The notes: generated from the letters alone by a model not told the origin. Shown: positions 29,207 to 41,700, counted from the stretch's first letter. The stretch is 64,000 nt of DNA from Oikopleura dioica (GCA_907165135.1 OU015567.1:9615001-9679000); one strand, 5' to 3'. Translations and numbers: made by a program.

Positions 29207-31018
29207 ATGACTAAGTTCGTGGGGACTAGGTTCGTGGGACTAGGTTCGTGGGTGGCTGGCTGGAAAACGTGGTTCGTGGGACTAGGTTCGTGAGTTTTTG
29301 ATTTTATATGTATATTTTTATTTATACTGATTAAGTGTTATTTATATGTATATATTTATTTATATATATTTATATATATGTATTGACGCGCTTTTAAGGT
29401 TGGGGTATTTAAATCTCCCATAAACTTATCTTTAGGCCCGGAGCACCATATATATTTAGAATCAGTAAGAAAAATCTAGAAACTTGACCATAACCGATTC
29501 TCAAAAATCACTTCCGGTAGCGATTCTAGAGCCGGAAGTTGATGAAATTTAGGTGTTAGGGTGAAGTGTGACCTATCAAATTGATGCTAAGACGATTTCC
29601 TATCATTTAAGAAGAGAATCAACACCAACGGAGATCAAACCAACCGGAAAAAACAGAAAAGAATTTCATCATTTTATGTCTTTTTAACATGATTTTACCG
29701 GTGGGTTTGACCACGTTTGAGACTGTTTCTTCTGATATATTTATTATAGGATGACTCAAAATCTTCTGAGCATTAATTTGATAGGTCACACTCTAGCATT
29801 ACTACCAAATTTCATCAACTTCCGGCTCTAGAATCGCTACCGGAAGTGATTTTTGAGAATCGGTTATGGTCAAGTTTCTAGATTTTTCTTACTGATTCTA
29901 AATATATATGGTGTTCCGGGCCTAAAGATAAGTTTATGGGAGATTTAAATACCCCAACCTTAAAAAAAGCGCGTCATTGTAATTATATGATCATATAATA
30001 TAATATTGTTATCTAAATATAGGTTCGGGGTTTTTGATTGGTTAGAATTTTTATTCTATAAGGAAAAATATGTGCGACTAGGTTCGTGGGACTAGGTTCG
30101 TGGGTTTTGAAATTTTTTATAAGGAAAAGGGAGGTGCGACTAGGTTCGTGGGACTAGGTTCGTGGGTTTTGAAATTTTTTATAAGGAAAAGGAGGGTGCG
30201 ACTAGGTTCGTGGGACTAGGTTCGTGAAGACTAGGTTCGTGAAGACTAGGTTCGTGGGACTAGGTTCGTGAAGATTAGGTTCGTGAAGACTAGGTTCGTG
30301 AGACTAGGTTCGTGGGACTAGGTTCAGTTAAAGAGCCTAGCGGCTTATTTTGGGGGTTGGGGGTGGGAAAGTCATTTTTTACCATTCAACTTTACCCAAT
30401 TTTACAACCCACGAACCTAGTCCCACGAACCTAGTCTCACGAACCTAGTCTTCACGAACCTAATCTTCACGAACCTAGTCCCACGAACCTAGTCTTCACG
30501 AACCTAGTCTTCACGAACCTAGTCCCACGAACCTAGTCGCACCCTCCTTTTCCTTATAAAAAAATTTCAAAACCCACGAACCTAGTCCCACGAACCTAGT
30601 CGCACCCTCCTTTTCCTTATAAAAAAATTTCAAAACCCACGAACCTAGTCGCACGAACCTAGTCGCACCCCCTTTTCCTTATAAAAAATTTCGAAACCCA
30701 CGAACCTAGTCCCACGAACCTAGTCGCACCCTCCTTTTCCTTATAAAAAAAATTTCAAAACCCACGAACCTAGTCCCACGAACCTAGTCGCACTCAATTG
30801 TTCCTTATAAAAAAATTTATAATTTTTATAATACTTATGATACTTATAGAAAATATCATTTTCAAAACCCACGAACCTAGCACCCCTACGAACCTAGTCC
30901 CACGAACCTAGTCGCACCACATTGTTCCTTATAGAAAGGAAACCATACCCCATCTTGCATACTTTGGCATAACCACCTACGAACCTAGTCCCACGAACCT
31001 AGTCCCTACGAACTTAGT
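29207..31018. repeat. Head-to-head inverted array of ACTAGGTTCGTGGG
   Basis: From 29207 to about 30325 the motif ACTAGGTTCGTG(GG) recurs on the plus strand. From about 30408 to 31018 its reverse complement CCCACGAACCTAGT recurs. The order of variants mirrors across the centre: the same GAA spacers, one ATTAGG variant on each side, and the same longer unit with TTTCCTTATAAAAAATTTC. Even the outermost units share the AAG variant. The loop is about 80 bp. An independent foldback element (29384-29976) interrupts the left arm. No coding content. Confidence 0.9.
29384..29976. mobile_element. 593-bp foldback element inside the array
   Basis: Terminal arms of about 190 bp are inverted copies, beginning TGACGCGCTTTTAAGG and ending with the matching GCGCGTCA. 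They share the segment around ACTTCCGGTAGCGATTCTAG. The centre is A+T-rich and non-coding. Arms differ at several positions, so the insertion is not brand new. No clear target duplication was found. Confidence 0.75.
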
Positions 31019-31074
31019 CATCAATCCCAACTTTGTGGGTTCTAAAAAAAATAATACTAACCTTTCCCGACTTT

Positions 31075-31426
31075 TCAAATTCTCTTTTGAGAAGCTTTGA
31101 GAGATTGACTCGAGCTAATAAAGGATGATTTTGTTTCTGTTGGGTTTTTGTGGCTCAGCAAGCGTGACGGTTCAGAATCCTTCTCCCCTTTGAAAGTAGG
31201 CATCCTCATGTCAGCCAGGTTGAAATCGATCGCTTCGTGGTTTTCCGCCTAGTTTAAATTGTGATGAAGCGATCCAATTTGATGATTTCAAGTGTTTTTG
31301 AGTTGGAGTATTTCCGGAAGGGTAATTCCCTTCCTTTCCGGAGCAATTTTGGATTACCTTAGTTGCTGTGTAGTCGATGGACTCTTTTCGCCGAGGCCTT
31401 ATTTTTGAGTTTTCGACATTTGACAT
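31075..31426 (-). CDS. Small Ser/Lys-rich protein, two exons
   Basis: Exons 31426-31358 and 31248-31075 give 80 residues in frame. It starts MSNVENSKIRPRRKES, continues through an acidic patch (AENHEAIDFNLADMRMPTFKG) and ends Ser/Lys-rich. No signal peptide or membrane segment. Not recognised. It sits right against the inverted array. Confidence 0.5.
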
Positions 31427-32475
31427 TATTAGTTACATCATAGGAGCCTTCTGAGAGCGCAAAAGTCACGAAGGATTAGGCGGAAATTATCCGATCGTAA
31501 ACGTCAACCGCCATTTTCAGAAGATGTCAGACCAAAAGGAACCATTTTAATAGCTCTATAGGTTAAGCGCGATGCTACAGTTTATCAATTGGTCTCTCGG
31601 CAACATGGTGGGTTGGTAATTTATGTCGAGATATCATAAAGGAGGATTAGGGCTGCTATTTTTAAAAATTGAACTCTTCCTTGATTTCGATCGGGCGCGT
31701 GTTTTGATCTTCTCAAAAAGCTGCGGCAAGCTTGCTAGAATTTTCTCAATTAAAAACGATCGCTTTTTCAAAAGTACCTCTTCTTCCGAGTGGCATTTTC
31801 GATCGATCTTCTCGGCCTTGAAATTTTCTTCAAATTTGTTATTGTTAATCCGCCCTATTCTTCGATATCGTTCTCTATCCAGCTCGTCAAACAAAGTCGT
31901 GATTTCGAATTTTGATTCAAGAATTATTGTTTAAAAATGTTTAAATCGATAACGAACGAAGGCTATTATCTAACGTGTGTGCTCGCAAACAGAATACGAA
32001 AGAAAGGAAAACGATAAATACGTCCGGGTGATCATCAAAAGCAACTTGGCGCCATAACTTGGACTCGGCCGCCCCCAACGTTGAGAACCAATTTTTGAAC
32101 AAGATTGCGCCCGGAAATCATTTTACTTTCAAGGACTCGTTTTAGGATGCCGTAAATTGGTTATTCTGAGACTGGACTCTTCCCAGACCGATTCATGCTC
32201 ATATACCGGGGCGAAAACGTAAATTTTCAAAACCACAGGCTATAATTATTTCCAAAAGGATCTCACAAAGTAACTGACGTCAGAAGATAATTTTTAAGTG
32301 GGACTGAGAACTTTACCAATCATATTTTTATTAATATTAACATGCTTTTCATCATCAATTTTGATAAATCATCGATTCAGTTCGGTTTTGAATTCTGACA
32401 CATTTTAACTTCGAGCACCATTTTCTAGAACACCTTCTATGTTTTGAAAAGATCTTTTTTGAAAATCAGTTCAGG
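31427..32475. other. Intergenic region with one doubtful frame
   Basis: About 1 kb between divergent genes. A minus-strand frame at 31894-31634 is helical and charged (FDELDRERYRRIGRINNNKF) but has no ATG and no usable acceptor upstream, so it is left as a possibility. Nothing else seen. Confidence 0.4.
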
Positions 32476-34237
32476 ATGGAAGCGCAAAGGAACGGTGCCG
32501 CATCCAGTCCTTTTCAACCTGTGCGCGAATCGATTGACTGGCTCGAGCAGGTCAAGGCCGAGCGAGCCAAAGCACTCGAGGTATATAATCACAGTTAATA
32601 AGTTTATGTAGGATTCTTTAGATCCGCCGCGCGGAAAGAAAGAAACCAGTATATGATCAATCGACGTATGCGACGAGAACATATGGCAGCGTTATTCCAG
32701 AACTGCGAGCAGAGATCGCCAAGATTGGAATGGATCCAAAGGAAGATCCAGAAAGGTTTACATTAAAAAACGCCCTCATTTAACGGTGCTTTAGTGAAAG
32801 TGCTCAAATTCAATTCCGCATTGACGAGGCTAATTTGAATAGTTACCGCGAGAAGCTCGATCAGAGGTGAGATTTAATGATCGAGGCTTCTTTTGATCTT
32901 CCCTTGTTCAGGTCACGCATCAGCCGCTACGAACTGCTGGCGGATAAGCGTAGGATCTTCCATCGTCAATTTGGGATACTCAGCAAGAAAGCAGCCATCA
33001 AGCAGATTACGGAGCGCGCTGATGTCGCAGAAAAGGTAAGTCTTATTACTAATAAGTTATTAGAACAGAGATGTTCAAGATTGACAATCTTAGATTGTCG
33101 ACTAAAAGCAAATTTTAGGAAGCTGATGACCGAGAAAAGCGACTCGAGGCAGAAACTATAGCTTTTGATGAGCACTTGCACGACGCCAATGCTGCGGCGA
33201 TCTCTGCAATGCAAGAAGCAGATGAAATGTCGCGCCAACATCGTCGCAAAAACGCCGAAATCAAGAAGATGACTGGGCAAATCGCTGAGATCCGAGCGGA
33301 AATCTGCCGCATGGAAGACAAATTCAGGGTCAAGGATGAGATTAAGCAGTTTGTCAATTTGGTACATCACAATACGTCCACGAGCGACAACAAGCCCATT
33401 CGCATGAATTCTGAGGATTGGAATGCCGCCTGGAACACGATTTACTCGACGCGAGATGGGAATCCCTTCAGTCCATCTACGGGTGTGGCTTTGATGCTGG
33501 AGCGAATCGATGAGCTGGAAACGCGCAATTTGTCCTTGATTGGGCACTTTCAGCACTCTGAGGAGGAATTCGACGAGATCAAAAAGGTCTTTGAAAAGAC
33601 AGAGCAGCGTCTCGAGAAGCAGATTCAAGACTTACAGGTAAAACTGACCATTATTTGGATATTAATTTGCATTTCAGGAACACATGGAAATGATGGAATC
33701 AACGGCAGAACGATTCACCAATCGATCTGAAGAGCTTGAATTCTACTGCAACATGTTTGGCGGCGCCGCGGGCTTTGAAGACCAAGATGCTCAACTAGCG
33801 ATCTTTGAAAAAGTGATTGCTGGAGTTTACGCTGATACAACAGGCCAGAAGTCGCTGGAGATCACGATTGATGCACTTTCCATGCTGACCTTTATCGAGA
33901 CGCGGCTCGAGGACTTGATTGAGATTGAAGATAGACTTCCGCCTGCGAGAGTTAAAGCCGAACAAAACGAAAGGTAACTCTTCATGATCCTCAGCATTCT
34001 CATGACTCTTTCAGAGACAAGCAACGACGAATCCAAGCTCGAGAGCAAATGCAAAAAGAAAGTGAAGAAAAGCAGCGCGAGCGAGCTGAACGCGCCAAGA
34101 ATCGCAACGCCACCGATATGCTCAAGCGAATCGGCCGAAAGTTGAACCAGCGATCTCGTCCTCCAAACAGGCGCCAAAATCTTACTGTAGAAGTACTTGA
34201 AGAAGATCCAGATGCAGAGTTCTTCAGATATGACTAA
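32476..34237 (+). CDS. CFAP100: CFAP100-like coiled-coil cilium protein
   Basis: Exons 32476-32580, 32622-32755, 32795-32866, 32912-33035, 33119-33637, 33678-33973 and 34015-34237 sum to 490 residues. Long coiled coil with the DUF4200-type core: a helix ending EADDREKRLEAETIAFDEHL, then …KNAEIKKMTGQIAEIRAEI and CRMEDKF…IKQFVNLV. The C-terminal part (IETRLEDLIEIEDRLPPARV followed by a long Arg/Glu/Gln helix) matches the arrangement in CFAP100/CCDC37, part of the modifier-of-inner-arm (MIA) complex that tunes inner-arm dynein. Paralogous DUF4200 proteins (CCDC38, CCDC42/CFAP73) are alternatives. Confidence 0.7.
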
Positions 34238-34462
34238 ATTTGACTGTGATAAATAACTGCGGTAGCTCACGAAATAAACGTCCATTATTTTGTAAACAAA
34301 TTTCGAATCAACCCACCAAAATGCAACTTTTCACTTCCAAAAGTTGCAATTTGAAGTCTCCGTTTCTTAATCATTCTAGCACCAAGACAATTAGTGGAGA
34401 CAAAATAGAATGCTTAGATCTTGCCCCCGGCAGAAATTCAAGTTTTTTCTGAAGATCAGCTT

Positions 34463-34680
34463 CTAAACGTTAGTAGCTAACTGGTCCTCAAAAATCTAAT
34501 TTTTAAAAGGTTAACCTGTTTCATCAATAAGTTTATGTAAGAACTACTGCCGCCGTCGTGAACAACAGTCATCGGACCGGATTGCACCGGCTGTAACCGC
34601 CCTCGCTTGTCATAGGTCTGAGCTCCACGGACCTCATGCAAGTAATTTTGCCAGCAGCCATTTGCCAGCGATTCACACAT
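34463..34680 (-). CDS. 60-residue unrecognised protein
   Basis: Exons 34680-34516 and 34480-34463 close in frame. The protein starts MCESLANGCWQNYLHEVRGA and ends SSSYINLLMKQLATNV. It is compact with two N-terminal Cys and no signal peptide. It is divergent with the sulfotransferase gene; only about 30 bp separate the two starts, so they probably share a promoter. Not recognised. Confidence 0.5.
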
Positions 34681-34710
34681 TATACGACTTCTAAATCAAT
34701 ATAGAGTAAT

Positions 34711-36667
34711 ATGAAGATTGTGAATAAAGAGACCATCGGCAGTTCGAGAAAAGTCCTACAAGCCTCTTATATTTCGTTTTTACTGCTTGTCGCTGGATAT
34801 TGTATTTTGTCAAGTGCTTTGGAAAAGAGCGAATCTGTTCAAGATTATCGAGTCTCCCGAGATCTCAAACTTCTAGACGACCTCAGAAGTCTGAAGGATG
34901 AAATTCATAGATCACAAAACAAGCGAAAAAGTGAGGCTCAAGCAATTATTGAATTACAACTGCTTGACGATCTGAAATCACAAAGTAAAGAAGAAATTCT
35001 CCCAAAAAGTCCACCGAAAACACCGATTCCGAATCCATGTCTTCCCGAAAAGCGATCTATTTTACCAAAAGAGGTTCCACTTTTGGACAGAATCGGTGAA
35101 TACGGGATTGATTCTTGCAAGAGAAGAGAATCGATTTACTTTTTGAAAACGTCGAAGACCGGGAGTACCACTTTTGCGAACATTTTACAGCGATTTGGTT
35201 TTGCTAGAGAAGGAACAAACTTTCTCTTCGGGGAACAGACGAATGGAGCTCTGGTGAGAATAGAGTGGGAGCTCGATAACTCACTTCGAACGATTTAGTT
35301 CTTTATAAATGGCTACATGCCGTTTAACGAAGACCAGTGTTATCTAGGCAGAGACTTGGTGGAACGTCCGAAATTTGATATTTCTTATGTCCACATGAGG
35401 TTCATTGACATTGAAAGTCACATGATTTATCAATCATTTGATGCATTTCGAAGCATTAAACACTAAGGTATATTATATTTTTGTATAATATATTAATTTT
35501 TGATTAAATTCTCTTCGTTTACTTTTTCAAAGTATCACAGTACTATTATAGATACAACAAAACAGCAGTAGATCACTTGATGAAGAAGGATGTCTTCAAA
35601 GTCAGCATTCTTCGTGATCCTTTAACCAACTTCATCTCCGGCTGGAAGTACTACAATGGTCTTATTGAAAGGATGAGAAAAGCAATCCGCAAGGATTTCT
35701 TCCCGCGAGACAATGGTATTGACGATCCAAGAGCAGATTTCATCGGAGAAATGAATCAGTTTCTAAAGATGCCTTGGGAGTACCTAAAGAACTTCCCTTA
35801 TGCTCACTCTGCGTACTATTTCGCGGTTAATCCTCAGTTCCTCTTCTTTGGCTACCCTTCATATCTTCTCAACATGAGCTACCAAAAAGCCGCAGATCTC
35901 GTCGACCAGTGGTTGGAAGAAATCAGCGAAGAATTCGACCACATTTTGATTCTTGAAGATTTGGACAGATCACTTGCAATCTTGATGCTGAAACTGTGCT
36001 GGTCAATAGAAGACGTCATGCATCTGAAACTTAATAGTATGCGGCAGATGAAGAGAACACTCAGCGAAGCTTCAAAGCGAAATCTTCGCGAATTCAATTG
36101 GGCTGACCAGAGACTCTATGATTTTTTCAGGAGAAAACATGAAAGAGAAGGTACTTTGAGAGCTCAGATTTTTGATCATTATTGGTTTCAGTTCAGCAAA
36201 TTGGCAAAGAGAAGATCGACGTTATTGTAGAGAAAATACGTGCAGCTACGAAAAGAATCACAGAAGAATGCTTGGATACAGACACAAATCAGCATTATGC
36301 GCCCGATTCAATAAGAGATCCTGTTTTAAAGCCAGAAAAACAATCGAATCAAACTTGCTACTTGATGACTGTTGATGCATCAGACTACCTGATAGTCGAT
36401 CAAATTGAAAGGTGGAAAGAACAATATCCAGATTGGAGAGGAGACGATGGAGACTTCCCAAGTTGCAAAAAAAGTATGACTTTTTTATATGAATAAAACA
36501 GGCGGAAGAATAATAATTAAGAATTCAACGAAGAAATAAACTCCACCAAAGAATGGTATCAAGACTTTCTCACTTGGGAAACGAACGAATTCGACTTAAG
36601 AAATTCTGTTCCACTTTATTTGCAAAACCTTCAAGCCCAGAACTTTACATATGCATATGAAAACTAA
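34711..36667 (+). CDS. Gal3ST-family carbohydrate sulfotransferase
   Basis: Exons 34711-35253, 35299-35399, 35552-36150, 36192-36473 and 36522-36667 give 556 residues. It is a type II Golgi protein: short basic N-terminus, membrane anchor at about residues 17-38 (YISFLLLVAGYCILSSA), then a stem of about 95 residues. The PAPS-binding 5'-phosphosulfate loop is LKTSKTGSTTFANIL and the 3'-phosphate site is VSILRDPLTNFISGWKYY, as in galactose-3-O-sulfotransferases. Family role: transfers sulfate from PAPS to galactose on glycolipids or glycoproteins. The acceptor cannot be told from sequence. The extended C-terminal 150 residues are longer than in vertebrate Gal3STs (about 400-490 residues in all). 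Confidence 0.85.
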
Positions 36668-38214
36668 TAAATTTTACATTCGAAAACTTTATTAGAATTT
36701 GTTGGTTTGCTTATTTCGAAATGAGATTAATGAGAATATTAGTATCGACGGAAGAGATGGTAGATACAGAGGTAGTTTTCTCGCTAATTAATCTTTCTTT
36801 CTGCGCCTTTTTCAAAACGCGCTCGATAGAGGGCGCAATTTCTTAAGTGACAACGCCCGTCAGCCGCTCTTTGCTGTAAATCTCTTTTCCCCATGAAAGC
36901 TTGATAAAATATTTATGATAATAAAAATTAATCTGACTGGACTCCTAACCAGAGACCTGGAGATCTCTTTACTCTCAAGCTTTTTCATTTATCCGTGAAA
37001 CGGCCAGGGTTTGAAAAATTTTTGGCTCAGCGACTGAGCACGGCGTGCTCAAATTTCCGCTGAGCCTGAGCACGATTGAGTATCGATTGGAGTGCTCATG
37101 CTCAGTGCTCTGAGCATGCTCATGCTCAGACTTTTCAAACCCTGGAAACGTCACCTGAAAATCATTCAAGAAAGGTAAGAACGGAAAATGTTTCCCTTCT
37201 TCTTTTAAAAAATCAGTTTGCTCATTTTAATCCCATCATAGTTACGCTAGAGTCTTTTAAGAAGATATTTGTTGAGCTAGAAGCATGTCAATCCGTGCTT
37301 AACATTCCAATAAAAGAAACAGATGTCTACTGGCACTGTAGTATCTCTACAGCTCAGTAAATAGCAAAAGCTATTTGTCCGAATTTCTTTTCTTTGCGGC
37401 ATGATAGGCAGGTCGTATTAGCGCTGTTTGCTGGAAAGTATTGCTGAGTCAATAAAAAGCGGAAAAAGGGCGACGACCTCTTTCGTCTCCGTTCGCATGG
37501 CTTTTTCATTTGGTGGACTCGTGACGCGAAAACGATAAAATTGAATGTTCATTTACCTTGAAAATGGTAACATAGTTACTGGGCGGAAAAAAGACCTTCA
37601 TGAATTGTTTGAATTCAGTAGAGTAGCGACAGTTGGCAGAAAACCAATTTTATGTCTATTTTACTTATCTAATGAGCGTTATCACTTGCTGGACAAACTT
37701 ATGTAAACAGATGCAAATCTGAAACAGTAAACTGCTTTAACTCGAAACATTTGATAAAACAACTCCTGACTGAAAGTTTTATAACACGAATAAAATGATT
37801 TCAAAATTAAAAAGCTTTCTGTTGCCTTAAAGGTCGATCGCTGACCGATCTCTATCCATAACTACAGTGTAAATACAAAAACGTAGGAGCTGTTAGTGAA
37901 ATTTAGTATTCCAGCCACCTTTCAGAAGAGACACCCATCTTCATGGGCACGAATAAAGTAGAGAAAAGGATTCCAATCAGAAAACAATTAATTTACAAAC
38001 CCTAATGCACTTCAATTAAAAAAGTCTCATATTTGTGTGCATAAAAATAAACTAAACTTATTTCAAAAATTAAAGTTAAAAAATATCTGTCAATGTATTT
38101 TGAGCAACATTCGCGAAAACAAAAACTAATTATTGGTTACTGCGCGATAGCAAAAACCAAAGTCCTTCCAGAACAGAGATCTACGTATTCTAAGTCAACA
38201 GACAAACATCACCA
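36668..38214. other. Intergenic region
   Basis: About 1.5 kb. It contains the hAT-like MITE at 37005-37144; otherwise I see no gene or repeat. Confidence 0.6.
37005..37144. mobile_element. 140-bp hAT-type MITE
   Basis: Ends are CAGGGTTTGAAAA and TTTTCAAACCCTG. The flanks are GAAACGGC (36997-37004) and GAAACGTC (37145-37152), an 8-bp target duplication with one mismatch. The interior is full of GCTCAG/CTGAGC palindromes. CAGGG ends plus an 8-bp duplication are hAT hallmarks. Confidence 0.8.
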
Positions 38215-38391
38215 TCACCAGGCATAGCCGTCGATGACCTTTTCAAAATTTGTCCTAGGAACTTCGTAAGGATATTCAGCTTGGACTAGGGGGTTTACAA
38301 CTGTCTCATATCATCATATCTTCTCACCTGCATCAATTATATGGATAGACAAGCATTTATAAAAAGTCGGGCCATTGAGCTTCTGGTCAGA
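38215..38391 (-). CDS. 3' exons of a small unrecognised minus-strand gene
   Basis: Exons 38391-38328 and 38300-38215 join in phase and encode …SDQKLNGPTFYKCLSIH…, then VVNPLVQAEYPYEVPR… ending KVIDGYAW. The 5' exon(s) upstream, up to a TATA box at 38597-38606, could not be joined with certainty; an ATG at about 38558 is a candidate. Not recognised. Confidence 0.4.
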
Positions 38392-38596
38392 CTGTAGTCA
38401 CTGTAAGACAAAATCTATAGCATCGAATAATCATCTGACAACAGAAAAGGTCAACGTCTTATTCAACTGTACGTCTTACTGTATCCGAATCACGAATTTG
38501 ATCATGAAGTTTTTAACGAATGTTGAACTAGAACTGATTGGACAGCGCCTTGCATAAACTGAATTTTATCACCCTAAACTTTGGAAAAGTGAACGA

Positions 38597-38606
38597 CCTT
38601 TTATAC
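38597..38606 (-). promoter_or_regulatory. TATA box candidate for minus-strand gene
   Basis: GTATAAAAGG on the minus strand, about 200 bp upstream of the exons ending at 38215 and 190 bp from the ABC transporter ATG on the other strand. Confidence 0.4.
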
Positions 38607-38789
38607 GTCAAGGAGTCTGGTTAGTAGAACGTTAATGATTACTTCTCAAAGCAAACAAAATATTTCGATGAAGCGGCACACAACCAAAGTCAAATTAGCG
38701 AGCAGCATTCCACTTGCTCACGAACATACAGAATAATAAACCAGAATTGATAATTTTTTTGAGAGCTGGAAAGGAAAAGAGTTTTCTGA

Positions 38790-41700
38790 ATGGGACAAAA
38801 GTCCGCAGAGATCCAAGAGACGAGCTTTGGCATCGACAACGATGCCTTCGTCGGTGATCAAGATGCGATTGCCGTGGACGCCGATGGCAAGCCAAAGTCA
38901 CAAGCAGTTTCGACAAAAGAGCTCTTTCGATTTTGTGGTAAAAGAGAGAAGAACCTCATCTTATTCGGTACAATTGGCGCGATTTTGCATGGAGCCGCGC
39001 TGCCGGTTATGATTATTTTTTACGGACAAATGACGGAGAATTTCGTACAGTGGAACATTTGTGATGAGTTAACAACTGTCCAAACTTGTTTTTATAACCA
39101 AACCGCTATTGATTTTGATGAAGAACGCAAAGACTTACCATATTCAAATGCAACGGATTATTGCTATAACAGAGAAAAAACTTTCGACAATAAACCTTTC
39201 GACGAAAATGATGAAGATGAGCTATCGAGAAGGGATGTCTACCGATCTGGTTGCCAGAAACAAGAATGGATTGATTGGGTAACGAAGTGCAACTACTGTG
39301 GGGCTGAACCTGATGAAGATGATCCAACAAGCAGCTATGTTAAAAAATATTTTTCATGCCAAAGAGTTTATCTTGGAAACGAAGATGTTCCTCCACCGTT
39401 TGATAAAGCATTTATGGACTCTCCACCTGAAGGAGAAACTCGAACAACAAACATTCCACCTCCACCTGATAATAAAACCGTATTTCCACTTACTTGCCCG
39501 ACTTTGACAGGTTCAAATGTCGCAAAAGTTGGAAAGATAATGTTCGATAATAGTTCATTTTGTTCTCATTACGACGCATGGAATTCAGCAGAAAGCTTTT
39601 ACGCTTGTGGCCCAAAACAGGTTGAAGACGCCGTTGCGATCGAGAGCGGAGCGAACTACGACGGCGTCGAATATTCAATTCTCAAGGAAGTTGCTCTAAT
39701 TTGCGGAATCTTCGCCATCATCGCCTGCTGTACCGTTGCTGCTGGTTATGTGCAAGTTATGTGCTACACTCGTGTTGCTACATACCAAGTTCATCTTCTT
39801 CGACAAAAGTTCTTCAAAGCAATCATGCGAATGGAAATCGGATGGTTTGACAAAAATGCTGCTGGAACATTAAATGCTATGTTGGCTGATGACGTCACGA
39901 AAGTCTCTGATGGCATGGGTGATAAATTTGCCATTTTGCTTCAGAAAATTTCCTGCTTCATTTTTGGAATTGTATTTGCTCTACTTCAAGGGTGGCAGTT
40001 GGCCTTGGTAATTATGTGTGTATTACCTTTTATTGTCCTCGGAGCTGGTTTCCTCTCTCGCGCTGTTTCTCAAATGACTGAAAAAGAACTCAAAGCTTAT
40101 GGAAAAGCTGGAGCCGTGGCTGAAGAGGTTCTCAACGCTATCAGAACAGTCAACTCCTTCCATGGACAGGACAAAGAAACAGAAAGATACGACAACAATC
40201 TCGGTGCAGCGCAGGATCAAGGAATTCGAAAAGGAATGGTCAATGGTATCTTCCTTGGTTATTCTTGGTGCATCATCTTCATTTCTTTTGCCATCGCATT
40301 CTCGACCGGTGCGCTCGTATTTGATTACTCTGCGGATAAGATCACTGCTGTCTTTTACTCGATTCTTATGGGTGCCCTTCAACTTTCTCAAGCAGCTCCT
40401 AACATTGAAGCAATTGGTGTCGCGAAAGGTGCGGCTGGCCCTATTTTCAAAATCATTGACAGAAGATCCAAAATTGATCCATTTTCTAAGGAAGGAAAGA
40501 AAATTCCAGCTGCGAATTTCAAGGGCACAATTGAGTTCAAAGGCGTAACTTTTGCCTATCCTACTAGACCCGATGATAACATTTGCAAAAATCTGAATAT
40601 CAAATTCGAGACTGGAAAAACGACCGCTATTGTTGGTCCCTCTGGTATGGGTAAATCTACTGTGGTTCAGCTAATCGAACGATTTTACGATCCTCAACAA
40701 GGTGAAATCACTGTCGATGGTGTTAACCTCAAAGAACTCAATATTGGTTGGTGGAGAGACACTATTGGAGTCGTCGAACAAGAACCACCACTTTTCAACA
40801 CAACTATTTACGAAAACATTAAATACGGTAAACCAGATGCTACTGAGGCCGAAATCTTTGAAGCTGCGAAAGCAGCCAATGCATATAACTTTATCATGGA
40901 CTTGCCCCAGAATTTCCACACAAATGTTGGCGATCGTGGCAATCAACTCTCTGGCGGCCAAAAACAGCGTGTCGCAGTTGCTCGTGCACTTATTCGAAAT
41001 CCAAAGATCTTGCTTTTTGATCAGGCTACTTCCGCACTTGATACAGAGTCTGAAGCTATTGTATTGAACGGTATCTCCAAATACAGAGCTGGAAGAACTA
41101 CAATCATCATCGCTCATCGATTGTCGACCATCAAGGCCGCTGATGTCATCAACGGAATGGAGCATGGAACTGTTGTTGAAAGCGGTACGCACGACGAACT
41201 TATGAAAAAGACTGGTGTTTACTTTTCGCTTGTTACTCTGCAGTCCCAAGATAAGAAGAAAGATGCCGAAGTTGCCAAAAAGGGCATGGCAGAGAGCAAC
41301 GAAAAGGCTAAAGTGGAAGAAATGTCTAGAAAAGACTCTGTCAGAAGATCAAAGAGAAATTCAAGAGCCAACTCCCGTGCGTCCCGGGCTTCAATGCCAA
41401 TGGATCTTGGTTCCTCGGCTGTTGTCGCGAAAGATGCATTTTCAGAAGTTGATGAATTTGATGAAGATAACTTGCCTCCAACAAATAACATGCGAATTCT
41501 TAAGCTATCTGCTCCCGACTGGCCACAGCTACTTTGTGGTTCTATAGCTGCTACGATTAACGGTGCTGTCTTGCCTATTTGTGCTCTCGTCATTTCTTAC
41601 ATTCTTGGATTCCTTGGTGAACCAGATGTAAAAACAAAAACGGATGGTATCAAGAGTGCTTGTTTCTTCTTCCTTGGCTTGGCTGGTGTGAATCTTGTTT

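Noticed and set aside
31623-31934. Overlapping frames on both strands
   Set aside because: Neither has an ATG with a usable acceptor; listed only as a possibility in the intergenic note.
35399-35551. Sulfotransferase looked broken (stop after …RSIKH)
   Set aside because: Splicing ATGAG|GTTCAT to TTATAG|ATACAAC restores HMRYNKTAVD and the 3'-phosphate site, so it is intact.
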